Shown piece by piece: positions 42,734 through 51,069 of a stretch of 64,000 nucleotides of DNA (its first letter is position 1; each line of letters begins with the position of its first letter). The notes under the pieces are model-generated. The model had not been told where the DNA came from, ran no database searches, and saw only the letters and a program-made list of their open reading frames with translations. Origin of the DNA: PALSA-612 sp035652235. GTDB taxonomy: Bacteria > Actinomycetota > Thermoleophilia > Gaiellales > Gaiellaceae. The stretch covers positions 124,001 to 188,000 of the forward strand of contig DASREE010000008.1 in NCBI GenBank assembly GCA_035652235.1. The letters run 5' to 3'. The translations under genes and the position numbers were made by a program.

Positions 42734-43962
42734 TCGAACGCCCCTCGCTCGTAGCGTACCTCGCCGCCGACGACGGTCGCGAGGACGCGGTCGGCATCGC
42801 CGCCGAGGACGAGCGCCGCCTCGGGATCCTCCCAGGGCAGGAACGGAGAGCCGGCCAGCGAGACGACGACCAGGTCGGCGCGCTTGCCGGGCTCGAGCGA
42901 GCCGATCTCCGCGTCGAGCCCGAGCGTCCTCGCCGAGCCGATCGTCGCCAGCTCGAGCGCCTCCCGCGCGCCGAGCGCGTCGGGCCGGCGCTCGCGGGCG
43001 CGGGCGAGCGCGACCGCCGCGCGCAGCTCCTCGAACATGTCGAAGGAGGGACTCGACGCCGGGCTGTCGGTGCCGAGCCCGACCGCGACGCCGCGGTCGA
43101 GCAGCGCCCGCAGCGGCGCCGCGCCGCAGCCGAGGAGGGCGTTCGAGCGGGGGCAGTGGGCGACGGCGACGCCGTGCGCAGCCAGGAGGTCGATCTCCGC
43201 CTCGTCCACCGCCACGCAGTGCGCGGCGACGAGGCCGCGCCGCAGGGCGCCGACGCGCTCGAGCAGGCGCGGCCCCGTCGTGCGCGGCGGCTCGACGAGC
43301 ATGTCCGCGAGGCGCCGCCACGGACCGCCGCCCTCGATCAGGTAGGCGAGCTCGGACTCGCTCTCGGACAGGTGGGTAGCCGTCGGCAGGCCGAGCTCGG
43401 CGCACGCTTCGTACACGGCAGCGGACGTCGTGTACGGGGCATGCGGGGAGACGCCCAGCCGCACGCGCTCGGACAGGGCGGGCTCGGCGCGGTCGCGAAG
43501 CTCGCCGAAGCGCCGGATGGCGGCGTCGGGGTCGGCGCCGAACACCTCGAGGAAGACGGTCGCCCGCAGGCCGAGCTCGGCGCACGCGCTCGCCGCCGCG
43601 CCGGTGAAGCTGCAGTCGCCGACGGTGGTCACGCCGCAGGCGAGGCACTCGGCGGCGCCGAGGCGGGCGACGTCGAGGACGTCCGCGGGCTCCAGCCGGC
43701 GCTTGCGCTCGACGTGCACGCCGATCCAGTCGCTGAAGTCGGCGAGCCCGTCGCCGAAGCCTGCGTAGACCGCGTACTCGAGGTGTGAGTGGCAGTTGAC
43801 GAGACCGGGCGCGATCACCGCGTCCTCGTAGCGGCGGCCGCGCCCGAGCTCGGACTGCGGCCCGACTGCGGCGATACGGCCGTCCTCGATCGCGACCGCG
43901 CCGTCCCGCAGCGGGGGCGCTCCGACGGGCAGCACCCAGTCGGCCGAGACGACGGAGCGCAT
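42667..43962 (-). CDS. Amidohydrolase family protein (nucleoside/aminofutalosine deaminase-like)
   Basis: 431 residues, amidohydrolase TIM barrel with the outer beta sandwich. Metal ligands are visible: NCHSHLEY (HxH), HAPYT, THLSESE, AHCVAV and GTDSPASSPSFDMF. The final part has GSLEPGKRADLVVVS. The group includes chlorohydrolases, guanine/adenosine-type deaminases and aminodeoxyfutalosine deaminase of menaquinone synthesis. The last is attractive next to respiratory genes, but no other menaquinone gene is present. ATG 43962 lies 9 bp after the tatA stop. Confidence 0.8.
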   Translation of the reverse strand: MRSVVSADWVLPVGAPPLRDGAVAIEDGRIAAVGPQSELGRGRRYEDAVIAPGLVNCHSHLEYAVYAGFGDGLADFSDWIGVHVERKRRLEPADVLDVARLGAAECLACGVTTVGDCSFTGAAASACAELGLRATVFLEVFGADPDAAIRRFGELRDRAEPALSERVRLGVSPHAPYTTSAAVYEACAELGLPTATHLSESESELAYLIEGGGPWRRLADMLVEPPRTTGPRLLERVGALRRGLVAAHCVAVDEAEIDLLAAHGVAVAHCPRSNALLGCGAAPLRALLDRGVAVGLGTDSPASSPSFDMFEELRAAVALARARERRPDALGAREALELATIGSARTLGLDAEIGSLEPGKRADLVVVSLAGSPFLPWEDPEAALVLGGDADRVLATVVGGEVRYERGAFDWRELRQRGARARGRLLGLHSR

Positions 43963-43971
43963 GCCGCCCGT

Positions 43972-44235
43972 CTACAGGACGGTGTCGCGGTCGCGCAACT
44001 CGCTCGGCGCCGTCTGCGCGGGCGGAAGCTCCCTCGGGCGCTCGCCCGCCTCCACCTTCCGCCGCTCGGCGTCGGCCTCGGCATCCTGCCGCTCGTGGCG
44101 GGCGGTGATCGCGTCGCGGAAGCCGCGGATGCTCTCGCCCATCGAGCGGCCCATCTGCGGCAGACGCTTCGGGCCGAACACGAGCAGGGCGAGGAAGGCC
44201 AGGATGACCAGGTCCCAGAAGCCGAGGACGGGCAC
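43972..44235 (-). CDS. tatA: Twin-arginine translocase subunit TatA/TatE
   Basis: 87 residues. One N-terminal membrane helix (FWDLVILAFLALLVFGPKRL) with the FGPKRLP hinge is followed by an amphipathic helix and a charged tail, the TatA/B architecture. It forms the pore that exports folded proteins. tatC is not nearby. GTG 44235 is 6 nt after TACGCT, so it is leaderless and heads the unit tatA, amidohydrolase, TPR protein. The longer upstream frame is not protein-like. Confidence 0.85.
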   Translation of the reverse strand: MPVLGFWDLVILAFLALLVFGPKRLPQMGRSMGESIRGFRDAITARHERQDAEADAERRKVEAGERPRELPPAQTAPSELRDRDTVL

Positions 44236-44241
44236 GAAGCC

Positions 44242-44247
44242 AGCGTA
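44242..44247 (-). promoter_or_regulatory. -10 box of tatA
   Basis: TACGCT on the minus strand, 6 nt before GTG 44235. Confidence 0.55.
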
Positions 44248-44301
44248 CCAGCGACGGTGGTGCTGCGAATAGTCACGGTCCCCTTGGGGTTTACGGACCG
44301 C

Positions 44302-44307
44302 TACGAT
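44302..44307 (+). promoter_or_regulatory. -10 box of the suf operon
   Basis: TACGAT, giving a leader of about 60 nt before GTG 44375. CCCC-TT-GGGG lies 12 bp upstream of the box, but no known Fe-S regulator site is evident. Confidence 0.45.
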
Positions 44308-44374
44308 CGCGTTGCATGCGCGTGTGTGGGGCGCGCGAGAACCTGCTCCTGACGGCAGAAAGAGGACGCACGAA

Positions 44375-45157
44375 GTGGCTCTGCTCGAACTGAAGAACCT
44401 GCACGTGGCGCTCGCCGAGGACGGCACGGAGATCGTCAAGGGCGTCGACCTGTCCCTGTCGGCGAACGAGGTGCACGCGGTCATGGGCCCGAACGGCTCG
44501 GGCAAGTCGACGCTCGCCTACGCGCTCATGGGTCATCCCGGCTACGAGATCACCGAGGGGCAGATCCTGCTCGACGGCGAGGACGTGACCGAGCTGGAGG
44601 CCGACGAGCGTGCGGTGCGAGGCCTCTTCCTGGCCTTCCAGTACCCGCACGCCGTCCCGGGCGTGACCGTGACGAGCTTCCTCCGGGCGGCGATCAACGC
44701 GCTGCGCAAGGCGCGCGCCGGCGGCGCCGACGACCCGATCCCGATCCCGGAGTTCCGCAAGCAGCTGACGGCGGCGATGGAGCAGCTGCGCGTGCCACGC
44801 GAGATGGCCTCCCGCTACCTGAACGAGGGCTTCTCGGGCGGCGAGAAGAAGCGGATCGAGATCCTGCAGATGGCGATGCTGCGGCCGCGCGTCGCCGTCC
44901 TGGACGAGACCGACTCGGGGCTCGACATCGACGCGCTCAAGATCGTCGCGGCCGGCGTCAAGCAGCTGGTCGGCCCGGAGATGGGGGCGCTCGTGATCAC
45001 GCACTACCAGCGGATCCTCGACTACATCGAGCCCGACTACGTGCACGTCTTCGTCGACGGCCGCATCGTCGAGGAGGGCGGCCCCGAGCTCGCGCACAGG
45101 CTGGAGGCAGAGGGGTACGAGGCGTTCGTTCCGGAACCCGTGGGAGGTGACGCCTGA
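44375..45157 (+). CDS. sufC: Fe-S cluster assembly ATPase SufC
   Basis: 260 residues. Walker A is GPNGSGKST, the ABC signature reads FSGGEKKRIEI, and the Walker B region is VAVLDETDSGLDID, all typical of SufC. It powers the SufBCD scaffold that builds Fe-S clusters. GTG 44375 is chosen because GAAAGAGGA lies 8-9 bp upstream and the protein starts ALLELKNLHV as expected; an upstream in-frame ATG at 44312 sits at the likely transcription start. The stop overlaps the sufB ATG (TGATG). Confidence 0.94.
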   Translation: MALLELKNLHVALAEDGTEIVKGVDLSLSANEVHAVMGPNGSGKSTLAYALMGHPGYEITEGQILLDGEDVTELEADERAVRGLFLAFQYPHAVPGVTVTSFLRAAINALRKARAGGADDPIPIPEFRKQLTAAMEQLRVPREMASRYLNEGFSGGEKKRIEILQMAMLRPRVAVLDETDSGLDIDALKIVAAGVKQLVGPEMGALVITHYQRILDYIEPDYVHVFVDGRIVEEGGPELAHRLEAEGYEAFVPEPVGGDA

Positions 45158-46575
45158 TGTCGCAGGCCGAGACCGAGATCGTCCGGGGAATCGGGTCGGA
45201 CTACGCGATCAAGTACGGCTTCCATGTCCCCGAGGACTACTTCTTCAAGTCCGGGAAGGGGCTCTCGCACGAGCTGATCGACGCGATCTCGAGCCACAAG
45301 TCGGAGCCTGTCTGGATGCGCAAGTTCCGCCACCGCTCGCTCGACTACTTCCTGGCGCGGCCGCTGCCTGCCTGGGGCGGCGACCTGTCGACGATCGACT
45401 TCGACGACATCTACTACTACATCCGCCCGACCGAGAAGCAGGCGTCGTCGTGGGACGAGCTCCCGGCCGACATCAAGGACACCTGGGACAAGCTGGGCAT
45501 CCCGGAGGCGGAGAAGAAGTACCTCGCCGGCGTCGGCGCCCAGTACGAGTCCGAGGTCGTCTACCACAAGCTGCGCGAGGACCTCGAGAAGCAGGGCGTG
45601 ATCTTCCTGGACATGGACTCGGGCCTGCGCGAGCACGAGGATCTGGTCAAGCAGTACTTCGGCAAGGTCATCCCGCAGAACGACAACAAGTTCGCGGCTC
45701 TCAACTCGGCCGTCTGGTCGGGCGGCTCGTTCATCTACGTGCCGCCGGGCGTGCGCGTCGAGATGCCGCTCCAGGCCTACTTCCGCATCAACGCCGAGAA
45801 CATGGGCCAGTTCGAGCGGACGCTGATCATCGTCGACGAGGGCGCGTACGTGCATTACGTCGAAGGCTGCACGGCCCCGATCTACACGACCGACTCGCTG
45901 CACTCGGCGGTCGTCGAGATCATCGTCAAGAAGGGCGGCCGCTGCCGCTACACGACGATCCAGAACTGGTCGACGAACGTCTACAACCTGGTCACGAAGC
46001 GCGCCGTCGCCTACGAGGAGGCGACGATGGAGTGGGTCGACGGCAACCTCGGCTCGAAGCTGACGATGAAGTACCCGGCGATCTGGCTGATGGAGAAGGG
46101 CGCGCACGGCGAGGTGCTGTCGATCGCCTTCGCGGGACGTGGCCAGCACCAGGACGCCGGTGGCAAGGCCGTGCACGTCGCCCCGCACACCTCGTCTGTG
46201 ATCACCTCCAAGTCGATCTCGAAGGACGGCGGCCGGGCCGGCTACCGCGGCCTGCTCGAGGTGGCAAAGGGCGCGCGGCGCTCGAGGTCGAAGGTCGTGT
46301 GCGACGCGCTCATCCTCGACGAGGCCTCGCGCTCCGACACGTACCCGTACATCCGCATCGACGAATCCGATGTCGACATCGGTCACGAGGCGACCGTGTC
46401 GAAGATCGGCGAGGAGCAACTCTTCTACCTGATGTCGCGCGGGCTGTCCGAGGCGGAGGCCTCGGCGATGATCGTCTCCGGCTTCGTCGAGCCGATCACG
46501 AAGGAGCTCCCGCTCGAGTACGCCGTCGAGATGAACCGGCTCATCCAGCTGCAGATGGAAGGCTCCGTCGGGTGA
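45157..46575 (+). CDS. sufB: Fe-S cluster assembly protein SufB
   Basis: 472 residues, full length. YAIKYGFHVPEDYFFKSGKGL, IFLDMDSGLREHEDLVKQYF and NAENMGQFERTLIIVDEGAYVHY-type segments are SufB. It is the scaffold on which clusters form with SufC and SufD. ATG 45157 overlaps the sufC stop. The stop overlaps the GTG of the small VOC gene that separates sufB from sufD. Confidence 0.95.
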   Translation: MSQAETEIVRGIGSDYAIKYGFHVPEDYFFKSGKGLSHELIDAISSHKSEPVWMRKFRHRSLDYFLARPLPAWGGDLSTIDFDDIYYYIRPTEKQASSWDELPADIKDTWDKLGIPEAEKKYLAGVGAQYESEVVYHKLREDLEKQGVIFLDMDSGLREHEDLVKQYFGKVIPQNDNKFAALNSAVWSGGSFIYVPPGVRVEMPLQAYFRINAENMGQFERTLIIVDEGAYVHYVEGCTAPIYTTDSLHSAVVEIIVKKGGRCRYTTIQNWSTNVYNLVTKRAVAYEEATMEWVDGNLGSKLTMKYPAIWLMEKGAHGEVLSIAFAGRGQHQDAGGKAVHVAPHTSSVITSKSISKDGGRAGYRGLLEVAKGARRSRSKVVCDALILDEASRSDTYPYIRIDESDVDIGHEATVSKIGEEQLFYLMSRGLSEAEASAMIVSGFVEPITKELPLEYAVEMNRLIQLQMEGSVG

Positions 46576-46943
46576 TCGTCGAGCGGACGGACTTCGTCTC
46601 CGTCCCGGTCACCGACCTCGAGCGCTCGGCCCGCTTCTACGGGGAGACGCTGGGGCTCGAGCGGATTCCCGGAGACGGCTCCTGGCCCGAGTTCCAGCTC
46701 GGCGAGAACGTCAGCCTGTACCTGGTCGACCCGGCGAACATCGGGCGGACGTTCCAGGGGCCGCACACGTCCTCGATCGCGCTGCGCGTGCCGGACGTCG
46801 AGACGGCACGGAAGGAGCTCGAGGCACAGGGGGTCGAGTTCGAGGGCGAGACGTTCGACACGGGCGTCTGCCACATGGCCCTGTTCCGAGACCCAGACGG
46901 CAACGCGCTCATGCTGCACCGCCGGTACGCGCCCCGTGACTAG
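46572..46943 (+). CDS. VOC/glyoxalase-fold protein between sufB and sufD
   Basis: 123 residues, a single vicinal-oxygen-chelate module: RTDFVSVPVTDLERSARFY at the start and ALFRDPDGNALMLHRRY at the end. Such proteins include glyoxalases, dioxygenases and antibiotic-binding proteins, usually metal-dependent. GTG 46572 overlaps the sufB stop, and its own stop lies inside the start of sufD, so it is embedded in the suf operon. The connection to Fe-S assembly is unknown. Confidence 0.85.
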   Translation: MIVERTDFVSVPVTDLERSARFYGETLGLERIPGDGSWPEFQLGENVSLYLVDPANIGRTFQGPHTSSIALRVPDVETARKELEAQGVEFEGETFDTGVCHMALFRDPDGNALMLHRRYAPRD

Positions 46944-48126
46944 CCGCGCCGAGCTCCTCGAGCGCTACCGCTCGCTGCCGCTTCCGGACACGTCCATGGA
47001 GGCGTGGCGCTTCACCGACCTGTCCGGCTTCGACCCGGACGCCTTCGCCGTCGGCCCGAACGGCCACGTCCAGGGCTCTGACCCCGGGACGAGCGCGGGT
47101 CGGACGATGCTCGAAGTCGACGCGGCCGCCGTGGCCGCGGTCGGAGAGGGCGGGATCGAGGTGTCGGAGGCCCCGGACGGGCTGACCTTCGAGCCGCTCC
47201 CCGAGGGCCACGAGCGGCTCGGCTCGCTCGTCGGCGCCGAGGACAAGTTCACGGCGCACAACGCGGCGCTCTGGCGGCACGGCCTGCTCGTCCGGGTCGC
47301 TCCCGGCGTCGAGCTCGAGCGGCCGCTGTACGTGCGCATCACCAACGCGCAGCCGGGTGGCTCGCTCTTCTGGCGCCTGCTCGTCGTCGCCGAGGAGGCG
47401 AGCCGGTTCTCGCTGATCGAGGAGTACGTGTCCGCCGACCAGGCCCTGGACGCCTACGCGAACGCGGCCGTCGAGCTGTTCGTCGAGCGGGGGGCGAAGC
47501 TCGAGTACGTGTCGCTCCAGAACTTCGCCTCCGGCACCTGGCACTTCGCGACCCACCACGCGCGTGTCGAGCGGGATGCCGAGCTGGATTGGGTGGCGGG
47601 AGGCTTCGGCTCGCGCAAGGGCAAGGTTCGCATCCACAACGACCTCGCCGGGCCGGGCGCCACCTCCCGCGTGACCGGCGCCTATTTCGCCGACGGCAGG
47701 CAGCACCTCGACTACGACACCTTCCAGGAGCACATCGCCCCGCACACGACGTCCGACTTCGCCTTCAAGGGCGCGCTGCGCGACGAGGCGTCCGTCGTCT
47801 GGCGGGGGATGATCCGCGTCGAGCGCGACGCGCAGAAGACGAACGCCTACCAGGAGAACCGCAACCTGCTCCTCTCCGACCGGGCGCACGCCGACTCGAT
47901 CCCGGGGCTGGAGATCCTCGCCAACGACGTGCGCTGCACGCACGGCGCCACGCTCTCGCAGGTCGACCGGGAGCAGCTGTTCTACGCGATGGCCCGTGGC
48001 CTGTCGCGCGCGGACGCGGAGCGGCTGATCGTGCGCGGCTTCTTCCAGGACGTGCTCGACCGGATCGACCTCGAGCCGGTCCGCGAGGCGCTCGCGAGTG
48101 CCCTCGAGGCCCGTATCCCCCGGTAG
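46936..48126 (+). CDS. sufD: Fe-S cluster assembly protein SufD
   Basis: 396 residues. PDTSMEAWRFTDLSGFDPDA at the N-terminus, DTFQEHIAPHTTSDFAFKG and LSRADAERLIVRGFFQDVL are SufB/SufD family blocks; the shorter length and N-terminus make it SufD. It pairs with SufB in the SufBC2D scaffold. GTG 46936 overlaps the VOC gene by 8 bp. About 50 bp separate it from sufS, which has its own -10 box. Confidence 0.92.
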   Translation: MTSRAELLERYRSLPLPDTSMEAWRFTDLSGFDPDAFAVGPNGHVQGSDPGTSAGRTMLEVDAAAVAAVGEGGIEVSEAPDGLTFEPLPEGHERLGSLVGAEDKFTAHNAALWRHGLLVRVAPGVELERPLYVRITNAQPGGSLFWRLLVVAEEASRFSLIEEYVSADQALDAYANAAVELFVERGAKLEYVSLQNFASGTWHFATHHARVERDAELDWVAGGFGSRKGKVRIHNDLAGPGATSRVTGAYFADGRQHLDYDTFQEHIAPHTTSDFAFKGALRDEASVVWRGMIRVERDAQKTNAYQENRNLLLSDRAHADSIPGLEILANDVRCTHGATLSQVDREQLFYAMARGLSRADAERLIVRGFFQDVLDRIDLEPVREALASALEARIPR

Positions 48127-48163
48127 GCCGCTCGCGCCGCCGGGCCGTTCGGGGCCCGGTGGG

Positions 48164-48169
48164 TACGAT
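48164..48169 (+). promoter_or_regulatory. -10 box of sufS
   Basis: TACGAT, 6 nt before ATG 48176, an internal promoter of the suf cluster. Confidence 0.55.
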
Positions 48170-48175
48170 GCGTCC

Positions 48176-49423
48176 ATGGCCGTGACGGCGCGCCCCAGGC
48201 TCGACGCCCACGCCGTCCGCAGGGACTTCCCGGCGTTCGAGCATCAGGTGCACGGGAAGCCGCTCTCGTACCTCGACTCGGCGGCCAGCTCGCAGAAGCC
48301 CCGGCGCGTGCTGGATGCGATGCGGGAGTTCTACGAGGCCTCGTACGCGAACGTGCATCGCGGCGTGTACGAGCTCGCCGAGCGCGCCACGGCCGGCTTC
48401 GAGGGGGCGCGCGAGAAGGTGCGCGAGCTGATCAACGCACCGTCCGTGCGCGAGGTGATCTTCACGCGCAACGTCACCGAGGCGATCAACCTCGTCGCCT
48501 ACGCGTGGGGGCTGGACAACCTCGGGCCAGGCGACGTCGTCATCGTGACGGAGCTCGAGCACCACGCGAACTTCGTGCCCTGGCAGCAGATCGCGCGCCG
48601 GACGGGCGCCGACTTCCGCGTGCTCGGCATCGACGACGCCGGCGAGCTGCGCCTCGACTGCCTCGACGCGCTCGCGCGCGGCGGCCGCGTGAAGGTGGTC
48701 GCGGCGGGGCTCGTCTCGAACACGCTCGGCACCATCAACCCGGTCGAGCGCCTGGCGAGGTGGGCGCACGACCAGGGCGCGATCATGGTCGTCGACGCCG
48801 CGCAGGCGGTTCCGCACCGGCGGGTGGACGTGCAGGCGCTCGGCTGCGACTTCCTCGGCTTCACCTCGCACAAGCTGTGCGGCCCCACCGGGGCCGGCGC
48901 GCTGTACGGGCGGCGGGAGCTTCTCGAGCAGATGTCCCCGTTCGAGATGGGCGGCGAGATGATCCGCAGCGTGACGGCGGAGAAGACGACCTGGAACGAG
49001 CTGCCGTACAAGTTCGAGGCGGGAACGCCGGCCTTCGTCGAGGCCTATGGCATGGGCGTCGCCATCGACTACATCACGGACATCGGGCTCGAGGCGATCG
49101 AGGAGCACGAGCACGAGCTGGTCGGCTACGCGCTGGAGCGGCTCTCCGAGCTCGACTGGGTGACCGTGTACGGGCCGCCGCTCGGGCGGCGCGCCGGCAT
49201 CGTCTCCTTCAACGTGGACGGCGTGCACGCCCACGACGTGGCGCAGATCCTCGACTCCGAGGGGGTGTGCGTGCGGGCGAGCCACCACTGCACGCAGCCG
49301 CTCATGCGGCGGCTCGGCGTCCCCGCGACGGCGCGTGCGAGCTTCTACCTGTACTCCATCCCCGAGGAGGTCGACCGCCTGGTCGCGGGTCTGCACAAGG
49401 TGCGGAGGGTGTTCGGTGGCTGA
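48176..49423 (+). CDS. sufS: Cysteine desulfurase SufS
   Basis: 415 residues, group II NifS-like. YLDSAASSQKPRRVLDAM at the N-terminus, the PLP lysine K233 in FTSHKLCGPTG, and active-site C372 in RASHHCTQPLM. It removes sulfur from cysteine and passes it to SufU. ATG 48176 follows TACGAT by 6 nt, so sufS-sufU can be transcribed separately from sufCBD. The stop is overlapped by the sufU GTG. Confidence 0.95.
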   Translation: MAVTARPRLDAHAVRRDFPAFEHQVHGKPLSYLDSAASSQKPRRVLDAMREFYEASYANVHRGVYELAERATAGFEGAREKVRELINAPSVREVIFTRNVTEAINLVAYAWGLDNLGPGDVVIVTELEHHANFVPWQQIARRTGADFRVLGIDDAGELRLDCLDALARGGRVKVVAAGLVSNTLGTINPVERLARWAHDQGAIMVVDAAQAVPHRRVDVQALGCDFLGFTSHKLCGPTGAGALYGRRELLEQMSPFEMGGEMIRSVTAEKTTWNELPYKFEAGTPAFVEAYGMGVAIDYITDIGLEAIEEHEHELVGYALERLSELDWVTVYGPPLGRRAGIVSFNVDGVHAHDVAQILDSEGVCVRASHHCTQPLMRRLGVPATARASFYLYSIPEEVDRLVAGLHKVRRVFGG

Positions 49424-49853
49424 CGACCAGCTCTACCGGGAGATCATCCTCGACCACTACAAGAACCCGCGCGGGCACGGAGTGATCGAGGACGCCGACG
49501 CGAGCGCGGAGGGACAGAACCCGCTCTGCGGCGACGAGGTCTCGATCTACGTCTCCTTCGAGCCGGGGAGCGACGTGATCGACGAGGTGAGGTTCTCGGG
49601 CCGCGGCTGCGCCATCAGCCAGGCGGCGACGTCGATGCTGACGGAGATGGTGCAGGGCCGCACCGCCGGCGAGGTGGCCGACATGTCGAAGGAGGAGCTG
49701 CTCGACGAGCTCGGGGCGCCGCTGCACAACAACCCGACGCGGCTCAAGTGCGCGCTGCTCGGGCTGACGACGCTCAAGGTCGCGCTGCACAAGGGGAAGG
49801 GCACGCCGCTGCCCGAGGGGCTCGCCGGTTTCGAGGGGCTCGAGCTCCGCTAG
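49416..49853 (+). CDS. sufU: Fe-S assembly sulfur acceptor SufU
   Basis: 145 residues. LYREIILDHYKNPRGHG, the three cysteines in NPLCGDEV, GRGCAISQA and RLKCALLGL, and the nearby aspartate are the Zn-binding and sulfur-accepting residues of SufU. It takes persulfide sulfur from SufS. GTG 49416 overlaps the sufS stop by 8 bp. The SufU insertion between the first two cysteines is present, which separates it from IscU. Confidence 0.94.
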   Translation: MADDQLYREIILDHYKNPRGHGVIEDADASAEGQNPLCGDEVSIYVSFEPGSDVIDEVRFSGRGCAISQAATSMLTEMVQGRTAGEVADMSKEELLDELGAPLHNNPTRLKCALLGLTTLKVALHKGKGTPLPEGLAGFEGLELR

Positions 49854-49857
49854 ACGC

Positions 49858-50172
49858 ATGCCCGAGCTCGACGTGTGCCCTGCCGACGAGCTGCCGCCGG
49901 GGCGGATGAAGATCGTGCGCGCCGGTTCGCTCGCCGTCGGCGTGTACAACGTCGCAGGCGAGTACTACGCGATCGAGGACCGCTGCTCGCACGACGACGG
50001 CCCGCTGTGCGAGGGCGACTGGGATCCCGACGAGGGCGTCGCCATCTGCCCGCGCCACGGCGCGAACTTCGACATCCGCACGGGCGAGGCGCTGACGCTG
50101 CCGGCGGTCGAGCCGGTGGCCACCTACTCCGTCCGCGTCGTGGACGGAGTGGTCAAGGTGACCGTCGACTGA
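49858..50172 (+). CDS. Rieske-type ferredoxin
   Basis: 104 residues. The Rieske ligands are C43 and H45 (CSHDDGPL) and C64 and H67 (CPRHGANF). It resembles the small ferredoxin subunit of non-haem dioxygenases and is often found at the end of suf operons in actinobacteria. It holds a [2Fe-2S] cluster. ATG 49858 is 4 bp after the sufU stop; its stop overlaps the methyltransferase ATG (TGATG). Confidence 0.9.
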   Translation: MPELDVCPADELPPGRMKIVRAGSLAVGVYNVAGEYYAIEDRCSHDDGPLCEGDWDPDEGVAICPRHGANFDIRTGEALTLPAVEPVATYSVRVVDGVVKVTVD

Positions 50173-50774
50173 TGCTCGACGCGCGCGTCCGGGCGGTGAT
50201 GGCTCGGCTCGAGGAGGAGGACCGGCGCGAGCGAGAGCAGGGGCTCCCCGCCAGGCTGCGCGCGCGTCAGGTCTCGCCGACGACCGGCCGCTTCCTGTTC
50301 GGTCTCGTCGTCCACCATCCCGGCTGCGAGGTGCTCGAGCTCGGCGGCTCGCGCGGCTACTCGACGCTGTGGCTCGCGGCCGGCGTCCGCTTCCTCGGCG
50401 GCCGGGTCGTCTCGATCGAGCACGACCCGGCGCGCTGCGAGGCGCGGCGGCGGAACCTCGCCGAGGCGGGGCTGGACGAGTGGGTCGAGCTCCTCGACGG
50501 CGACGCGTTCGAGCTCTTGCCGACGCTCGCCGAATCGTTCGACGTCGTCTTCCTGGACGCGGAGAAGGACGACTACGAGGCGCTCTTCCGGCTGGCGCGC
50601 GAGAAGCTCGAGCCCGGGGCGGTCGTGGTCGCCGACAACGTGCTCTCCCACGAGGAGACGCTCGGCGCCTACTCGCGCGCGCGGCAGGCGGATCCGACCC
50701 TCGTCAGCGTCACCGTGCCGCTCGACCGCGGGCTCGAACTGTCCGCTGTCCTGGCCGGCGCTCCGCCGTCTTGA
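50172..50774 (+). CDS. O-methyltransferase-like class I SAM methyltransferase
   Basis: 200 residues. VLELGGSRGYSTLWLAAG is the SAM-binding strand, VSIEHDPARCEARRRNLAEA motif II, and VVFLDAEKDDYEALF and VVVADNVLSH are typical of the catechol/caffeoyl O-methyltransferase group. Substrate unknown. It is the last gene of the suf transcription unit, coupled to the Rieske gene. The candidate small RNA begins right after. Confidence 0.85.
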   Translation: MLDARVRAVMARLEEEDRREREQGLPARLRARQVSPTTGRFLFGLVVHHPGCEVLELGGSRGYSTLWLAAGVRFLGGRVVSIEHDPARCEARRRNLAEAGLDEWVELLDGDAFELLPTLAESFDVVFLDAEKDDYEALFRLAREKLEPGAVVVADNVLSHEETLGAYSRARQADPTLVSVTVPLDRGLELSAVLAGAPPS

Positions 50775-50783
50775 CCCGATCCG

Positions 50784-50789
50784 TATAGT
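50784..50789 (+). promoter_or_regulatory. -10 box of candidate small transcript
   Basis: TATAGT, near consensus. TTGACC at 50771 is too close (7-bp spacer) to be its -35. Confidence 0.5.
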
Positions 50790-50795
50790 TGGACC

Positions 50796-51008
50796 TACCG
50801 CGGAAAGGAGGTGGTCCGGCTTGAGTTCCGACAGTACGGGCAGTGGAGGTACCAGCGGGTAGGGGCGTGTCCCCGGGACCTGACGGGAACCGCCTAGCCA
50901 GCGTGGGGGACTCGCTGCAAGCGCCGCCGGCCGAAGCCGAGCTGGAAGCGCCCCTGCTAATCCAACGCTGGTAGCCGGAGACGGGGCCGCGCGAGCGGCC
51001 CTCTCTCT
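50796..51008 (+). ncRNA. Candidate small transcript of about 210 nt, unassigned
   Basis: A TATAGT box at 50784 and a hairpin terminator at 50985-51008 bracket this stretch. Near the 5' end is an unusually perfect AAAGGAGG at 50804-50811. Nine nt later a TTG opens a 13-codon frame (SSDSTGSGGTSG) ending at 50862. The overlapping frame from GTG 50811 encodes 28 residues including GQWRYQRVGACPRDLTG. The 3' half is structured: CCAGCGT (50898-50904) pairs with ACGCTGG (50965-50971), enclosing GGGG/CCCC. It could be a short-peptide mRNA, a leader or a small RNA. I cannot match a known family. Confidence 0.5.
50985..51008 (+). terminator. Terminator of the small transcript
   Basis: GGCCGC-GCGA-GCGGCC followed by CTCTCTCT. 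It sits between the plus-strand suf unit and the convergent SDR gene. Confidence 0.65.
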
Positions 51009-51069
51009 GTGCGGGGCCGGACCCGCACGCGCTCCGGCGCCCACCCCTCTCCGCCGAGCCTGCCGGCGG

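Noticed and set aside
44280..44289. Fe-S regulator operator before sufC
   Set aside because: CCCC-TT-GGGG is short and unlike known IscR or SufR sites; no regulator gene is adjacent.
50771..50789. TTGACC plus TATAGT as a -35/-10 pair
   Set aside because: The spacer is only 7 bp; only the -10 box is kept.
50796..51008. Cobalamin riboswitch, T-box, 6S, SRP or RNase P RNA
   Set aside because: Some local strings look similar (GGAGACGGGG, GGGAACCGC) but the conserved cores and pairing of these families are not present; no downstream target gene on the same strand.
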